Origin: VGBV01 sp963780395
GTDB taxonomy: Bacteria > Actinomycetota > Thermoleophilia > Solirubrobacterales > 70-9
Direction: 5' to 3'
Assembly: GCA_963780395.1 (NCBI GenBank)
Contig: CAWABY010000017.1
Location: 310,001-374,000, forward strand
Length of the DNA stretch: 64,000 nt
Shown here piece after piece: positions 46,688-55,490 of this stretch; position 1 is the first letter of the stretch, and the number at the start of each line of letters is the position of its first letter. The position numbers were made by a program, and so were the translations under genes. The notes below the pieces were generated by a model. The model was not told where the DNA came from, did no database searches, and saw nothing but the letters and a program-made list of their open reading frames with translations.

Positions 46688-46760
46688 GGGCGGTTAGCTC
46701 AGCTGGGAGAGCGCTCGCCTTACACGCGAGAGGTCACTGGTTCGAGCCCAGTACCGCCCA
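46688..46760 (+). tRNA. tRNA-Val (anticodon UAC)
   Basis: A complete cloverleaf: acceptor GGGCGGT/ACCGCCC, D loop AGCTCAGCTGGGAGAGC, anticodon stem CTCGC/GCGAG with loop CTTACAC giving UAC, T loop TTCGAGC, discriminator A. CCA is not encoded. It lies 24 bases after the dioxygenase stop and is convergent with the FtsH-like gene. Confidence 0.96.
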
Positions 46761-46772
46761 TCATCAGCGCGG

Positions 46773-48395
46773 CTACGACGGCTTCGGGCCCTCGCCCTCG
46801 GTGCGCTGGGGCATCAGGGCGCCGCGGACGAAGCGCCCCCGCAGCAGCTCCTCCTCGAGCTCTTCGCCCGGCGTCTCCTTGCCGGGCAGCAGGGTCCGGC
46901 GCAGGTCGTGGGCGTCAAAGATCTCGTCCAGGTCCTCGCGTGTGAGGGTCTCGCGCTCGAGCGCGTTGGTCGCCAGGTCGTCGAGGCAGTCCCGGTTCAG
47001 CTGCATCAGCTGGCGCGCCCGCGCGTAGGCCATCGTCGCCAGCTCCTGAGCGTTCAGGTCCACCTCGCGCCGGGTCTGGTCGGATAGCGCGTAGTCACTT
47101 GTCGGCTGCGCCAGCGGCGCGCTGTCGGGTGGGCCCTTGGCGACGGTCATGCCGAACTCGGTCACCATTTGCACGCAGATGCCGTGCACGCGGGCGAGGT
47201 CGTCGGCGGCGCCTGAATAGGCCTCGTCGAAGACCTCCTCCTCGGCGGCGCGTCCGCCCAGCAGCGTGACCACCTCGTCCAGCAGCTGCTTGCGCGAGCG
47301 CAGGTAGCGGTCCTCCTGGGGCGAGTGGGCGACGAACCCGAGCGCCGGGCCGCGGGGGACGATGCTGAGGATTTCGGGCGGGTCGACGCCGACCAGGCGC
47401 CGAGCCAGCGCATGACCGGCCTCGTGGTAGGCGACGATGCGGCGCTCCTCATCGTTCAGCCGCCGCGCCTGCTGGGAGCCGACCGACTGGCGCAACAGGG
47501 CCTCGTCCAGGTGCTCGCGCGCGATCTCCGATCGCTGGTCGCGGCCGGCGATGATCGCCGCCTCGTTGAGCGCGTTGGCGAGCTGCGCGCCGGTCATCCC
47601 GGTCGTCTTGCGGGCGACGTCGGTGAGGTCGATGTCGTCGCCCAGCGCCTTGTCCTTGGCGTGCGTTCGCAGGATCGCCTCGCGCCCGTTGCGGTCCGGC
47701 GGCGCGACCAGCACCTGGCGGTCGAAGCGGCCGGGGCGCAGCAGCGCCTTGTCCAGCTTCTCGACGGCGTTCGAGGCCGCCAGCACGATCACGGTTCCAG
47801 GGTCGCGCTCGAAGCCGTCCAGCTCCACCAGCAGCTGGTTCAGCGCCTGCTCGCGCTCGCCGGAGCCGCCGTCGCCGCCAGCACCCCGGTGGCCGCCGAC
47901 GGCGTCGAGCTCGTCGATGAAGACCACCGCGCGGCCCGACTCGCGCGCCTCCTTGAACAGGCGGCGAATCCTGGCGGCGCCGCGGCCGACGAACATCTCG
48001 ACGAAGCTCGAGCCCGAAGCCGCGAAGAAGTCGACGCCGGCGTGGGCCGCCACCGCCCGGGCGAGCATCGTCTTGCCGGTGCCCGGGGGTCCGTAGAGCA
48101 GCACGCCCCGCGGCGCCCGGGCCCCGAGGCCCTCGAAGCGCTTCGGGTCCTTGAGCCACTCTGCGACGTCCACCAGCTCCTCCTTGGCGGCGTCAACACC
48201 CTGCACCTCGTTCCAGAGCACGGGCTGGGTCTTGCTGGCCTTGACGGTCTCGGGCCGCGTGGTCCCCATCGTCCCGCGCAGCAGCAGCACGAACACCACC
48301 AGCAGCCCGAGCGAGAAGAACACCCCGAACACGGGATACCACTCGAACACCAGGTCGGTGAATGAGGAAGCGAGCATGGTTGGTGGGCCGATCAT
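46773..48395 (-). CDS. FtsH-like AAA+ zinc metalloprotease, short form
   Basis: A membrane-anchored ATP-dependent protease for membrane or unfolded proteins. The 540-residue protein has one N-terminal helix (PVFGVFFSLGLLVVFVLLL) and no FtsH periplasmic domain. The AAA module has Walker A LLYGPPGTGKTMLARAVAAH, Walker B VVFIDELDAVGG and the second region LRPGRFDRQVLV. The zinc site is VAYHEAGHALARRL. Standard FtsH has two helices and about 640 residues, so this is a reduced paralogue. Whether the full-length FtsH exists elsewhere cannot be seen. The C terminus is acidic. Confidence 0.9.
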   Translation of the reverse strand: MIGPPTMLASSFTDLVFEWYPVFGVFFSLGLLVVFVLLLRGTMGTTRPETVKASKTQPVLWNEVQGVDAAKEELVDVAEWLKDPKRFEGLGARAPRGVLLYGPPGTGKTMLARAVAAHAGVDFFAASGSSFVEMFVGRGAARIRRLFKEARESGRAVVFIDELDAVGGHRGAGGDGGSGEREQALNQLLVELDGFERDPGTVIVLAASNAVEKLDKALLRPGRFDRQVLVAPPDRNGREAILRTHAKDKALGDDIDLTDVARKTTGMTGAQLANALNEAAIIAGRDQRSEIAREHLDEALLRQSVGSQQARRLNDEERRIVAYHEAGHALARRLVGVDPPEILSIVPRGPALGFVAHSPQEDRYLRSRKQLLDEVVTLLGGRAAEEEVFDEAYSGAADDLARVHGICVQMVTEFGMTVAKGPPDSAPLAQPTSDYALSDQTRREVDLNAQELATMAYARARQLMQLNRDCLDDLATNALERETLTREDLDEIFDAHDLRRTLLPGKETPGEELEEELLRGRFVRGALMPQRTEGEGPKPS

Positions 48396-48461
48396 GGCGC
48401 GCGCACGCTCAGTATCGGCAAATCAGCGCCCGGGCTGGAACCAGGCGCCAGGCCCCGCCTA

Positions 48462-48497
48462 GGGGACGACTTCGATCAGGCTGGTCAGTTGGTCCCC
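48462..48497. terminator. Possible hairpin between 48396 and 48544
   Basis: GGGGAC at 48462-48467 pairs exactly with GTCCCC at 48492-48497 across a 24-base loop. It lies in the 149-base spacer downstream of the 48545 gene and upstream of the FtsH-like gene (minus strand). There is no T run, as often in high-GC genomes. The long loop makes this weak evidence. Confidence 0.25.
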
Positions 48498-48544
48498 ACG
48501 CCTGGGGTATCGGCCCCCGCGGCGCCAATCTTAGAGGCCGGGCG

Positions 48545-48940
48545 TCAGTCGGCGAGCCCGTACAGCAGCGCCTTGCTCTTGTCGTCGGGATCGACCTTGA
48601 CCTCGAAGCGCTTGCCGGCCTCGTAGTGGCCGGAGCCGATCGCGTCCTCGGTCAGGTTCTGAAGCACGGTGGTGTCGTACTTGTCGCCGGCCTCGAGCTC
48701 GATCGAGACCTCGATCGCGTACTGCTTGTTGACGCCGGCGTCCGTCTTGCCGGTCTCGCCGATCGAGTTGATCGTGGCGACACCGGGAAGGCCGCTGGTG
48801 GCGATCTTCTGCGCGGTCTGCGCGTACTCCATGTCGGCGGCGTCCGGCATGGCGGTCATGTCGACCCCCTGCTGCGCGGCGTTCTGCTGCGCCTGCGCCG
48901 CCATCTCCTGCGCCTTCTTGATGTCGTCCATCATGCCCAT
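48545..48940 (-). CDS. Hypothetical protein related to the SHOCT-protein N domain
   Basis: A 131-residue protein with no named family. It starts with a helix (GMMDDIKKAQEMAAQAQQNA) and ends in a beta-rich domain (LPGVATINSIGETGKTDAGV, KQYAIEVSIELEAG, YEAGKRFEVKVDPDDKSKAL). The beta part follows the same strand order as the first 90 residues of the 36642 gene (VAQVVSVT..., LVVQM..., LPVTVDAADVEK), which suggests a shared fold. Function unknown. Confidence 0.65.
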   Translation of the reverse strand: MGMMDDIKKAQEMAAQAQQNAAQQGVDMTAMPDAADMEYAQTAQKIATSGLPGVATINSIGETGKTDAGVNKQYAIEVSIELEAGDKYDTTVLQNLTEDAIGSGHYEAGKRFEVKVDPDDKSKALLYGLAD

Positions 48941-49056
48941 GGGCTGATTCTCCTCCGAAGTCGTGGCTTTGAGGGCGGCACTCTATCCGCGGCGACCGAG
49001 GCGCGGTGGCCAATGGATCGGATAGGTTGCCCGCGCAACGCAGACGAGGAGGCCCG

Positions 49057-49443
49057 ATGGAAACCAGTCAGCTGAAGCGCATCCCGCTGTTCGCCGACGC
49101 GTCGGACGAGGAGCTGAAGCAGGTCGCCGCCTTCGCCGAGGCGCGCGAGGTGGACGATGGCACCGAGGTGATCGGCGAGGGGGAGTTCTCGCGCGCCCTG
49201 ATGGCGATCGAGGGCGGAACCGCCGAGGTCACCCGCGACGGCGAGCGCATCGCCGAGCTGGGCCCCGGTGACATCTTCGGCGAGGCGGGCATGCTCGACG
49301 ACGAGATGCGCAGCGCCACGGTCACCGCCACCTCGGACCTGAAGCTGATCAGCATGGGCCACTTCGAGGTCAAGCGCCTGAAGAAGGACGCGCCCGAGGT
49401 CTACGCGAAGATCGAGCAGCTGATCGAGGAGCGCGCCGGCTAG
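49057..49443 (+). CDS. Cyclic-nucleotide-binding-domain protein
   Basis: A 128-residue protein that is only a cNMP-binding fold: LKRIPLFADASDEELKQVAA, EVIGEGEFSRALMAIEGGTA, GERIAELGPGDIFGEAGMLD, DEMRSATVTATSDLKLISMG. The phosphate-binding cassette (FGEAGMLDDEMRSATV) lacks the usual Arg-Ser/Thr ring exactly as in CRP, so the ligand is uncertain. It has no DNA-binding or kinase domain attached. The ATG at 49057 has GAGGAGG upstream. It is divergent from the 48545 gene. Confidence 0.85.
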   Translation: METSQLKRIPLFADASDEELKQVAAFAEAREVDDGTEVIGEGEFSRALMAIEGGTAEVTRDGERIAELGPGDIFGEAGMLDDEMRSATVTATSDLKLISMGHFEVKRLKKDAPEVYAKIEQLIEERAG

Positions 49444-49460
49444 GTCTGGCGCGAGCCGCC

Positions 49461-50246
49461 CTAGAACTCGTCCAGGCAGCTGAAGATCTTGTCGGGGTCG
49501 TTGTCGGCGGCCGCGATGCACTCGTTCAGCTTCTTCGCGTCCTGCGCGGCCTGGGGGATCTCGGTCCCCTCGCCTCCCTCGTTGCGGACGTCGCTGCCGT
49601 CGGGCGCCGCCCGGTAGAGCAGGTATCGACCGCCGGCCTCGGCGTTGATCGTCCAGCGCAGCTCGCGCGAGCCGAACGGGATCGCGCGCTCGAGCGTGAG
49701 CACGGTGGGATCGAAGTCACCGGCGCCGCTCTGCTTGCGTGCCGAGGCCAGCATGCGGTCGATCGCGCTCGCCTTGACCGCCGCGAGGGGGAAGGAGAAG
49801 TCGTCGATCGAGGCGTTGCCGGAGATGCTGATCGTCGCCGATTCCCGGACGAGCTCGCCGCTGTCCGCGCGCACGCTGTAGGCCTCGACCCCGTCGCCGC
49901 CATCGCGAACGATGAACTGGGTCTGGGTGCCGTTGACGAACAGCCTCGTCAGCTGCGCGTCATCGCCGGCGGCGTCCCCGACCCGCGCGAGCGCGGTCGC
50001 GAAGCCGGCGCTGGTGAACGGGTCCAGGGACTCGCCCGGATCCTCCACCCCGATCGTCGTGTCCTGCAGGTTCGTGGGGGTGTCGATGTTGGTGACCTGG
50101 CCGCTGTCGACCTCGGGAAGGTCCGGCAGGTCGATGTCGACCCCGTCGCCGGCGATCGCGAAGGCGCCGATCCCGAGCCCCGCGGCGACCAGCAGCACCA
50201 GCAGCAGCTTGAACAGGCCTCCGGAGATGATCGGGTCTTCGCGCAT
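49461..50246 (-). CDS. Membrane-anchored hypothetical protein
   Basis: A 261-residue protein with one N-terminal helix (LFKLLLVLLVAAGLGIGAFA) and a large outward domain. It has no recognised family. Features are LTRLFVNGTQTQFIVRDGGD, AYSVRADSGELVRESATISI, RAIPFGSRELRWTINAEAGG, and a C-terminal pair of Cys (LNECIAAADNDPDKIFSCLD) that could form a disulphide. It lies 17 bases upstream of FAH in the same direction. Probably a secreted-side binding protein, function unknown. Confidence 0.65.
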   Translation of the reverse strand: MREDPIISGGLFKLLLVLLVAAGLGIGAFAIAGDGVDIDLPDLPEVDSGQVTNIDTPTNLQDTTIGVEDPGESLDPFTSAGFATALARVGDAAGDDAQLTRLFVNGTQTQFIVRDGGDGVEAYSVRADSGELVRESATISISGNASIDDFSFPLAAVKASAIDRMLASARKQSGAGDFDPTVLTLERAIPFGSRELRWTINAEAGGRYLLYRAAPDGSDVRNEGGEGTEIPQAAQDAKKLNECIAAADNDPDKIFSCLDEF

Positions 50247-50262
50247 TCCTATGGATGCCCGG

Positions 50263-51114
50263 TCAGGAGGCCCTCGTCAGCTTCGTCCGCAGGCGCCCGA
50301 GGGTGGGCGAGCTGATCACGACCTCGTCCCCCGGCTGCAGCCAGACGGGCGGCTCGCGCACGCTGCCGACCCCGGACGGCGTGCCCGTGGAGACGATGTC
50401 CCCCGGCTCCATCGTCATCCAGCCCGACAGCCGGGACAGAAGCTCCGGGGGCGAGAAGATCAGGTCCGAGGCCACGGCGTCCTGCATGCGCTCCCCGTTC
50501 AGCTCAAGCTGGAAGGAGATGGAGTCGTGACCGCCGGCCTCGTCAGGGGTCACCAGCGCGGGCCCGCACGGCGCCGATCCGTCGAAGACCTTGCCGGGCA
50601 TCCACTGCGGCGTCGCGAACTGGAGGTCGCGCGCCGAGAGATCGTTCAGCAGCATGAAGCCGGCGATCGCGTCGCCGGCGTCCTCGACCGAGACGTCCCG
50701 GCAGCGCCGCCCGACGACGAACGCGAGCTCAGCCTCGTAGTCCACCTTGTCGCTGGCCGCGGGCAACTTCACCTCGGCGCCGGGTGCGGCCAGCGCGTTC
50801 GGGAACTTGGCGAAGAACGTCGGCACCTCGGGCGGCTCCACCCCGGCCTCCTCGGCGTGAGAGCGGTAGTTGAGGCCGATGCAGACGATCTTCCCGGGGT
50901 CGGGCACGGGCGGCCGCGGCTCGACCTCACCGGAAAGCGAGGACGCCTTTCCGTCCTCGGAGGCGTCAGCAAGGTCCCCCAGCCGATCGCCGGCGAGCAG
51001 CTGTCTGACCGTCACCGAGTCCTCTCCCAGCAGCTCCCCCGCGTCCAGGATCCCGTCGCCGGTTTCGACCCCGGCCCGGTCGGTGCCGCCCCTTCGGTAG
51101 GTCAGGATCCGCAT
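50263..51114 (-). CDS. Fumarylacetoacetate hydrolase (FAH) family protein
   Basis: A 283-residue enzyme of the FAH/2-hydroxyhepta-2,4-diene-dioate isomerase family. Signs are IVCIGLNYRSHAEEAG, the metal ligands in DYEAELAFVVGRRCRDV, GFMLLNDLSARDLQFA, PGKVFDGSAPCGPALV and GDIVSTGTPSGVG. Members cleave or isomerise acylpyruvates and aromatic breakdown products. The intradiol dioxygenase 4 kb away is not obviously part of one pathway. The substrate is unknown. Confidence 0.88.
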   Translation of the reverse strand: MRILTYRRGGTDRAGVETGDGILDAGELLGEDSVTVRQLLAGDRLGDLADASEDGKASSLSGEVEPRPPVPDPGKIVCIGLNYRSHAEEAGVEPPEVPTFFAKFPNALAAPGAEVKLPAASDKVDYEAELAFVVGRRCRDVSVEDAGDAIAGFMLLNDLSARDLQFATPQWMPGKVFDGSAPCGPALVTPDEAGGHDSISFQLELNGERMQDAVASDLIFSPPELLSRLSGWMTMEPGDIVSTGTPSGVGSVREPPVWLQPGDEVVISSPTLGRLRTKLTRAS

Positions 51115-51305
51115 CGAAGCGCAGACCCTAACGAGGGGGCCGACGATCGAGATCGCCCCGCTTCCCGGCTGACGCGATGCCGCCCGGTTCGCTACCTTGC
51201 GGCCCGTTCGTCGGGGTCAGTCACCCCAAGAAGGTGTGTGAAGGAAGCGGTGTCCTGACTGGGCACCTCCTCGCGCACAGGATCCGGCCGAGGAGGCTTA
51301 TTCAA

Positions 51306-51515
51306 ATGGCAGAAGGCACCGTGAAGTGGTTCAGCAACGAGAAGGGCTACGGGTTCATCACCCCGGATGACGGCAGCAAGGACCTGTTCGTCCACTTCTC
51401 CTCGATCAGCGGCGACGGCTACCGCTCGCTCAACGACGGAGCCCGGGTCTCCTATGAGGCCGAGGACGGCCCCAAGGGGCCGGTCGCGGTCAACGTCCAA
51501 GAGCTGGCCGGATAG
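51306..51515 (+). CDS. Cold-shock protein (CspA family)
   Basis: A 69-residue single cold-shock domain: GTVKWFSNEKGYGFITPDDG with RNP-1, then KDLFVHFSSISGDGYRSLND with RNP-2. It binds single-stranded RNA/DNA. The ATG at 51306 has GAGGAGG upstream. The 190-base spacer before it contains a small stem (GGGGT/ACCCC near 51214-51228) and could be a long leader of the kind that regulates csp mRNAs. A GC-rich hairpin follows the stop. Confidence 0.95.
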   Translation: MAEGTVKWFSNEKGYGFITPDDGSKDLFVHFSSISGDGYRSLNDGARVSYEAEDGPKGPVAVNVQELAG

Positions 51516-51529
51516 CCTTAGTCACAACG

Positions 51530-51551
51530 CGGCGGCCCCCACCGGCCGCCG
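51530..51551 (+). terminator. Hairpin terminator after the cold-shock gene
   Basis: A perfect 8-base stem CGGCGGCC/GGCCGCCG with a 6-base loop lies 14 bases after the csp stop and 9 bases before tRNA-Asp. There is no T tract, the usual form in very GC-rich actinobacteria. It probably ends csp transcription, though it could also be a processing site. Confidence 0.55.
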
Positions 51552-51560
51552 TCGAACCCC

Positions 51561-51634
<74 letters not shown>

Positions 51635-51653
51635 TTCTTGCGAACTGCCGGCC

Positions 51654-51923
51654 TCAGGCGCTCTCGACGACCTCTCCCACGGCCACGTCGTCGAGTGTGA
51701 CCGCGCTACCCGGGTCTTGCTGGATCTGCTCCGCGACAGCGCGAGCGGCGTCCTCAGACTCAAAGACGATGGTGCCCCTGCCCTGGTCACCATTTTCGAC
51801 CCTGACCCAGTAGCCAGCGACGAAACCGGGTGCCTGCTTCACGCGCGGAACAATCTCGCCGCGCAAGTATTTCGTCGCCTCCTCGCCGTCATGGATCGTG
51901 ACGCGGACGACCACTGCATGCAT
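51654..51923 (-). CDS. Small dimeric alpha/beta-barrel-like protein
   Basis: An 89-residue protein: HAVVVRVTIHDGEEATKYLR, VPRVKQAPGFVAGYWVRVEN and TIVFESEDAARAVAEQIQQD. The ferredoxin-like pattern (beta-alpha-beta-beta-alpha-beta) and the APGFVAGYW turn resemble antibiotic-biosynthesis-monooxygenase-like or EthD-like proteins. The function cannot be assigned. It is convergent with tRNA-Asp. Confidence 0.7.
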   Translation of the reverse strand: MHAVVVRVTIHDGEEATKYLRGEIVPRVKQAPGFVAGYWVRVENGDQGRGTIVFESEDAARAVAEQIQQDPGSAVTLDDVAVGEVVESA

Positions 51924-51995
51924 GGTGGCTCCTTTCGGGTGGACGTGGACTGACCCTATCGCCCATTCGAGAGTCGGCGAAAGGTCCGCCCAGAC

Positions 51996-53723
51996 ATGAC
52001 CGCGGCCGCGAGCGAGGCCAGCGCGGCAAATCGGACAAACTGCCGCCTCATGCGTGCTGCCCGCATTCCCCTGATCGCCCTCGCGGTGCTTGCCGCGATG
52101 CCGCCCGGCAGCGCGCTCGGCTCATCTGACCCAGCCGATCAGCCGCCGTTCGGCGGAGAGGACGTTCCGGCCCTCGAGCGGCAGAGCGGGGACGTGGCCC
52201 CGGCGGGGTTCGAGCTCAGCGCCGAGCGGGTCCTGGAGCTGGTCAGGGCGGATGAGCGCGTGAGCGAGTCGCAACGGTTATCGCCGACGGTCGCAACCCG
52301 CGGCGAGGAGCTCTGGGAGGTCCGCTTCCGGCCGCCGGGCAACGAGCAGGTCGAGATCCTGGCCATCGTCGATGACCGCACCGCCGAGGTCGTGGACGTC
52401 TTCACCGGCGAGCAGATCGACACCGAGCTCGCGCGGGGGTACGAGGGGGCGGTCGCCGGCAAGGCCAACTCGTGGTGGATCTGGGTGCCCCTTTGCCTCC
52501 TCTTCCTGGCGCCGTTCGTCGATCCGCGTCGGCCCTGGCGGCTGCTCCACCTCGACCTGCTCGTGCTGCTCGGGCTCAGCATCTCGCTCTTCTTCTTCAA
52601 CCGCGCTGAGATCGAGGCCTCCGTGCTGCTGGTCTACCCGGTGTTGGCCTACGTCTTCGTGCGCATGGCCGGGATCGGCTTCGCTCGCTGGGGCGCCGGG
52701 GAGGACGACGGTCCGCTGCTGCCGTTGGCGAAACGGAGCTGGCTGGTCGCCGGCATCGCGGCGCTGGTGGTCCTCCACGTGAGCTACCAGGCGACAGAGG
52801 GGAAGGTGATCGACGTCGGGATCGCATCGGTGATCGGGGCCGACCGGCTGACCGACGGCGAGGACGTCTACGGCGAGGAGTTCGGGTCTGAGCTGCCCGA
52901 GAGCGGCGACGTCCGCGGCGACGTCTACGGGCCGGTCAACTACGAGGCCTACGTGCCCTTCGAGCTGGCGCTGCCCTACGAGCATGAATGGGACGAGGTG
53001 CCGGCTGCCCAGGCCGCCTCGGTGGCCTTCACCCTGCTGACGGCGCTTGCGCTGTTCGCGCTCGGGAGGCGGCTGCGAGAGGGGGAGGGCGGAACCACCA
53101 TCGGGATCGCGCTCGCCTACGCCTGGCTCGCCTATCCCTTCACCCTCTACACCGCGGCCTCGAGCTTCAACGACTCGCTGGTGGCCCTGCTGGTCGTGTG
53201 CTCGCTGCTCGTGATCGCCTCGCCGCCGGCCCGCGGGGCGCTGGCCGCGCTGGCCGGGCTGACCAAGTTCGGTCCGCTGGTGCTGGCGCCGCTGCTGGCG
53301 GCCGGCACGGGGGAGCGAAGGACGCGGACCCTGGCGCTGTTCGCGGCCGGGTTCGCGGTCGTCGCCCTGGTGGCGACGCTGCCGGCGCTGCCCGACGGCG
53401 GCCTGGGCGAGCTCTATGACCGCTCGCTGGGCTACCAGGCCTCGCGCGGCTCCCCGTTCAGCATCTGGGGCCAGGCTCCCGGGCTCGATTTCCTGCACAC
53501 GGCGAGCAAGGTTTTCGCCGTGGCGTTCGGCGCAGCGCTGTTCTTCGTGCCCCGCACGCGCACGCTCGCCCAGCTCGCGGCGCTCGCGGCGGCGGCGCTG
53601 ATCGCGGTGCAGGTGACCGCCAGCCACTGGCTCTACCCCTATGCGGTCTGGTTCGCGCCATTGGCACTGGCGGCCTTGTTCGCCTCGCAGGTGAGTGGAG
53701 ATTCGGCCGCGAAGCGCGCCTGA
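51996..53723 (+). CDS. Polytopic membrane protein, GT87/GT-C-like
   Basis: A 575-residue protein. A signal-like helix (IPLIALAVLAAMPPGSALG) is followed by a small PepSY-like region (FELSAERVLELVRADERVSE, EVRFRPPGNEQVEILAIVDD, TAEVVDVFTGEQI) and ten or so membrane helices. Motifs in the membrane part (DVYGPVNYEAYVPFELALPY, LAYAWLAYPFTLYTA, LLAGLTKFGPLVLAPLL in similar form) match DUF2029/GT87 polyprenyl-phosphate-sugar transferases. The acceptor is unknown. An ATG at 52050 gives a shorter, more signal-like start. Confidence 0.75.
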   Translation: MTAAASEASAANRTNCRLMRAARIPLIALAVLAAMPPGSALGSSDPADQPPFGGEDVPALERQSGDVAPAGFELSAERVLELVRADERVSESQRLSPTVATRGEELWEVRFRPPGNEQVEILAIVDDRTAEVVDVFTGEQIDTELARGYEGAVAGKANSWWIWVPLCLLFLAPFVDPRRPWRLLHLDLLVLLGLSISLFFFNRAEIEASVLLVYPVLAYVFVRMAGIGFARWGAGEDDGPLLPLAKRSWLVAGIAALVVLHVSYQATEGKVIDVGIASVIGADRLTDGEDVYGEEFGSELPESGDVRGDVYGPVNYEAYVPFELALPYEHEWDEVPAAQAASVAFTLLTALALFALGRRLREGEGGTTIGIALAYAWLAYPFTLYTAASSFNDSLVALLVVCSLLVIASPPARGALAALAGLTKFGPLVLAPLLAAGTGERRTRTLALFAAGFAVVALVATLPALPDGGLGELYDRSLGYQASRGSPFSIWGQAPGLDFLHTASKVFAVAFGAALFFVPRTRTLAQLAALAAAALIAVQVTASHWLYPYAVWFAPLALAALFASQVSGDSAAKRA

Positions 53724-53749
53724 GAAGGGCGGCCGCGGGGCGGTTGACC

Positions 53750-54283
53750 CTAGAGCGCTCCGCCGGCGGCCGGCGGAGCGGTGGGGTCGGCGCCCTCGTC
53801 GCCGATCTGCTCGCGCGCAAGGAACTCCTCGATCAGCAGCGGCGTGTCCTTTGAGCGCTCGACCACGTTCAGCAGGTCGGTCATCGAAGAGACCTCCTCG
53901 ACCTGCTCCTTCACGAACCAGGCCAGGAACTGCTCGCCCTCGAAATTGTCGCCGTCGCGAGCCAATTTGAACAGCGCCTTGATCTCCTCGGTCACGCGCT
54001 TCTCCTGGTCGAGCGCCATCTTCACCGGGCCGACCACGTCGTCGTAGCTGGTCTGCTGGGACTTGACGTCCGGGATCCGGACCTCGTCGCCCGCGTCGAG
54101 CAGGTACTGGACCATGATCATCGCGTGGTTGCGCTCCTCGACCGCCTGGCGGTAGAAGAAGGCGGCCAGGCGGGGGAGCGTCTCGGAGTCGTAGTAGACC
54201 GCCGCTCCGATGTACTGCTGCGAGGCTGCGAACTCGTTCGAGATCTGCTCGTTGATCGCGTCCGCGAAGCTCTTCTCGGCCAT
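53750..54283 (-). CDS. Ferritin
   Basis: Iron storage and oxidation. The 177-residue protein has the four-helix ferritin pattern with ferroxidase residues in NEQISNEFAASQQYIGAAVY (Glu) and FYRQAVEERNHAMIMVQYLL (ExxH), plus WFVKEQVEEVSSMTDLLNVV. A Pro/Ala-rich tail follows. No haem-binding Met as in bacterioferritin is evident. It resembles BfrB-type mycobacterial ferritin. Start ATG at 54283. No iron regulator site was seen. Confidence 0.93.
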   Translation of the reverse strand: MAEKSFADAINEQISNEFAASQQYIGAAVYYDSETLPRLAAFFYRQAVEERNHAMIMVQYLLDAGDEVRIPDVKSQQTSYDDVVGPVKMALDQEKRVTEEIKALFKLARDGDNFEGEQFLAWFVKEQVEEVSSMTDLLNVVERSKDTPLLIEEFLAREQIGDEGADPTAPPAAGGAL

Positions 54284-54348
54284 GGGCGGCACCCTACCCG
54301 CCTCGCTGGAAACGTGCGCTTTCGGCTTCCCTAAGCCGTTTGGGGCCC

Positions 54349-55425
54349 CTAACCGGCCCAGCGGAAGCCGGTAGGGGTCGGCTCGGGTTGGAGCGGGCTC
54401 GAGGCAAGGCCCGGCTCGGTCCCGTGGGTGTTGTATCCGGACGGCGCCACGTCGTTCGGCGTATCGGGGTGGAAGACGGAGGCCAGGTACTGGATGTGGC
54501 CGCGCCCGGGACCCAGCTCCCACTGGCCGCCGCCGTAGGCGCCGATGCCCTCGTCGTCGCAGTAGTCGTAGGCGGCGAACAGCTCGCTCAGCGGCCCGAA
54601 GCGCGAGGGCTTGATGTTGACCATCTTCGGCGGCCAGGGCTGGGCCTTGATGTCGTCGACCGAGTGGATCGGCGCGTCCCAGGTGACCCGATCGGCGACC
54701 GGGTCGAGGATCGGCTTCGTCTCGTCGTTGACGTCGGGATCCTCGAGCCAGGCCTCGGGAAAGGCCTCGATCAGCTTCGAGTAAAGCTCGGGGTCGGTGT
54801 CGACGTCCACTGGCGTTCCCTTGTACTGGCCCTTCAGGTCCAGGGAATCGACCGCGCCCGTCTCGACCAGCTCGGCGATCAGCTCGTCGGTCCAGTCGTT
54901 GGTGGGGTCGAGCTTGAACCGCAGGGTGGGGTAGATGGCGAGGCGCTCCTTGACGGGCTCGATCGTGGACTGCTCCGGCTCCTCGCCCTCCTTGGGAAGT
55001 GGCGCCAGCCGCATCGAGACGACGAACTCGACCGGCCTCGGCTCGCGGCCCAGGTGCGCGTGAAGCGAGGTTCCCGCTTGCCTCAGTGCGAGGTCGAGGG
55101 CCGCGCTCTCGAAGGCCCAGCGGCGGTAGTTGCGCGAGACGTCGCGCTCGGGGGGCGAGGGGAAGAGGTCGAGTTCTCCAAGTCGCTTCGAGAGGGAGTC
55201 GATGGTGTGCTCGCCGGCGAGCTCCTGGGTCGGGCCCGCGTCCTGCAGCGCGACGTGGTCGAGCGCGTCGTAGACGACGTCCTCGCCGACGCCCTCCTCG
55301 CCCTCGCCGTACAGGTGGATCACGGTGCTGAGACGGGTGAAGCCCGGCGCCTCGAACTCGAGCCCCTCGAGATCGTAGGAGTCGATCTTCAGGGGCAGCC
55401 CGGCGATCTGCTCGTAGCTGCTCAT
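54349..55425 (-). CDS. Enolase-superfamily protein
   Basis: A 358-residue protein. An N-terminal capping domain (PGFTRLSTVIHLYGEGEEGV) is followed by a barrel: RRWAFESAALDLALRQAG, LRFKLDPTNDWTDELIAELV, VDSLDLKGQYKG, AWLEDPDVND and MVNIKPSRFGPLSEL. The metal ligands Asp (DLKG) and Glu (LEDPD) and the second Lys (NIKPS) fit the muconate-lactonising/o-succinylbenzoate-synthase group. A third acidic ligand is less sure. The reaction is unknown. It is divergent from the flavodoxin-like gene. Confidence 0.78.
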   Translation of the reverse strand: MSSYEQIAGLPLKIDSYDLEGLEFEAPGFTRLSTVIHLYGEGEEGVGEDVVYDALDHVALQDAGPTQELAGEHTIDSLSKRLGELDLFPSPPERDVSRNYRRWAFESAALDLALRQAGTSLHAHLGREPRPVEFVVSMRLAPLPKEGEEPEQSTIEPVKERLAIYPTLRFKLDPTNDWTDELIAELVETGAVDSLDLKGQYKGTPVDVDTDPELYSKLIEAFPEAWLEDPDVNDETKPILDPVADRVTWDAPIHSVDDIKAQPWPPKMVNIKPSRFGPLSELFAAYDYCDDEGIGAYGGGQWELGPGRGHIQYLASVFHPDTPNDVAPSGYNTHGTEPGLASSPLQPEPTPTGFRWAG

Positions 55426-55490
55426 CGAGCGATGAATCTAGCGGGCCGGGTACGGTGGGCGAGCAGGCGAGGCCTATCGAAGGGAAAAAG

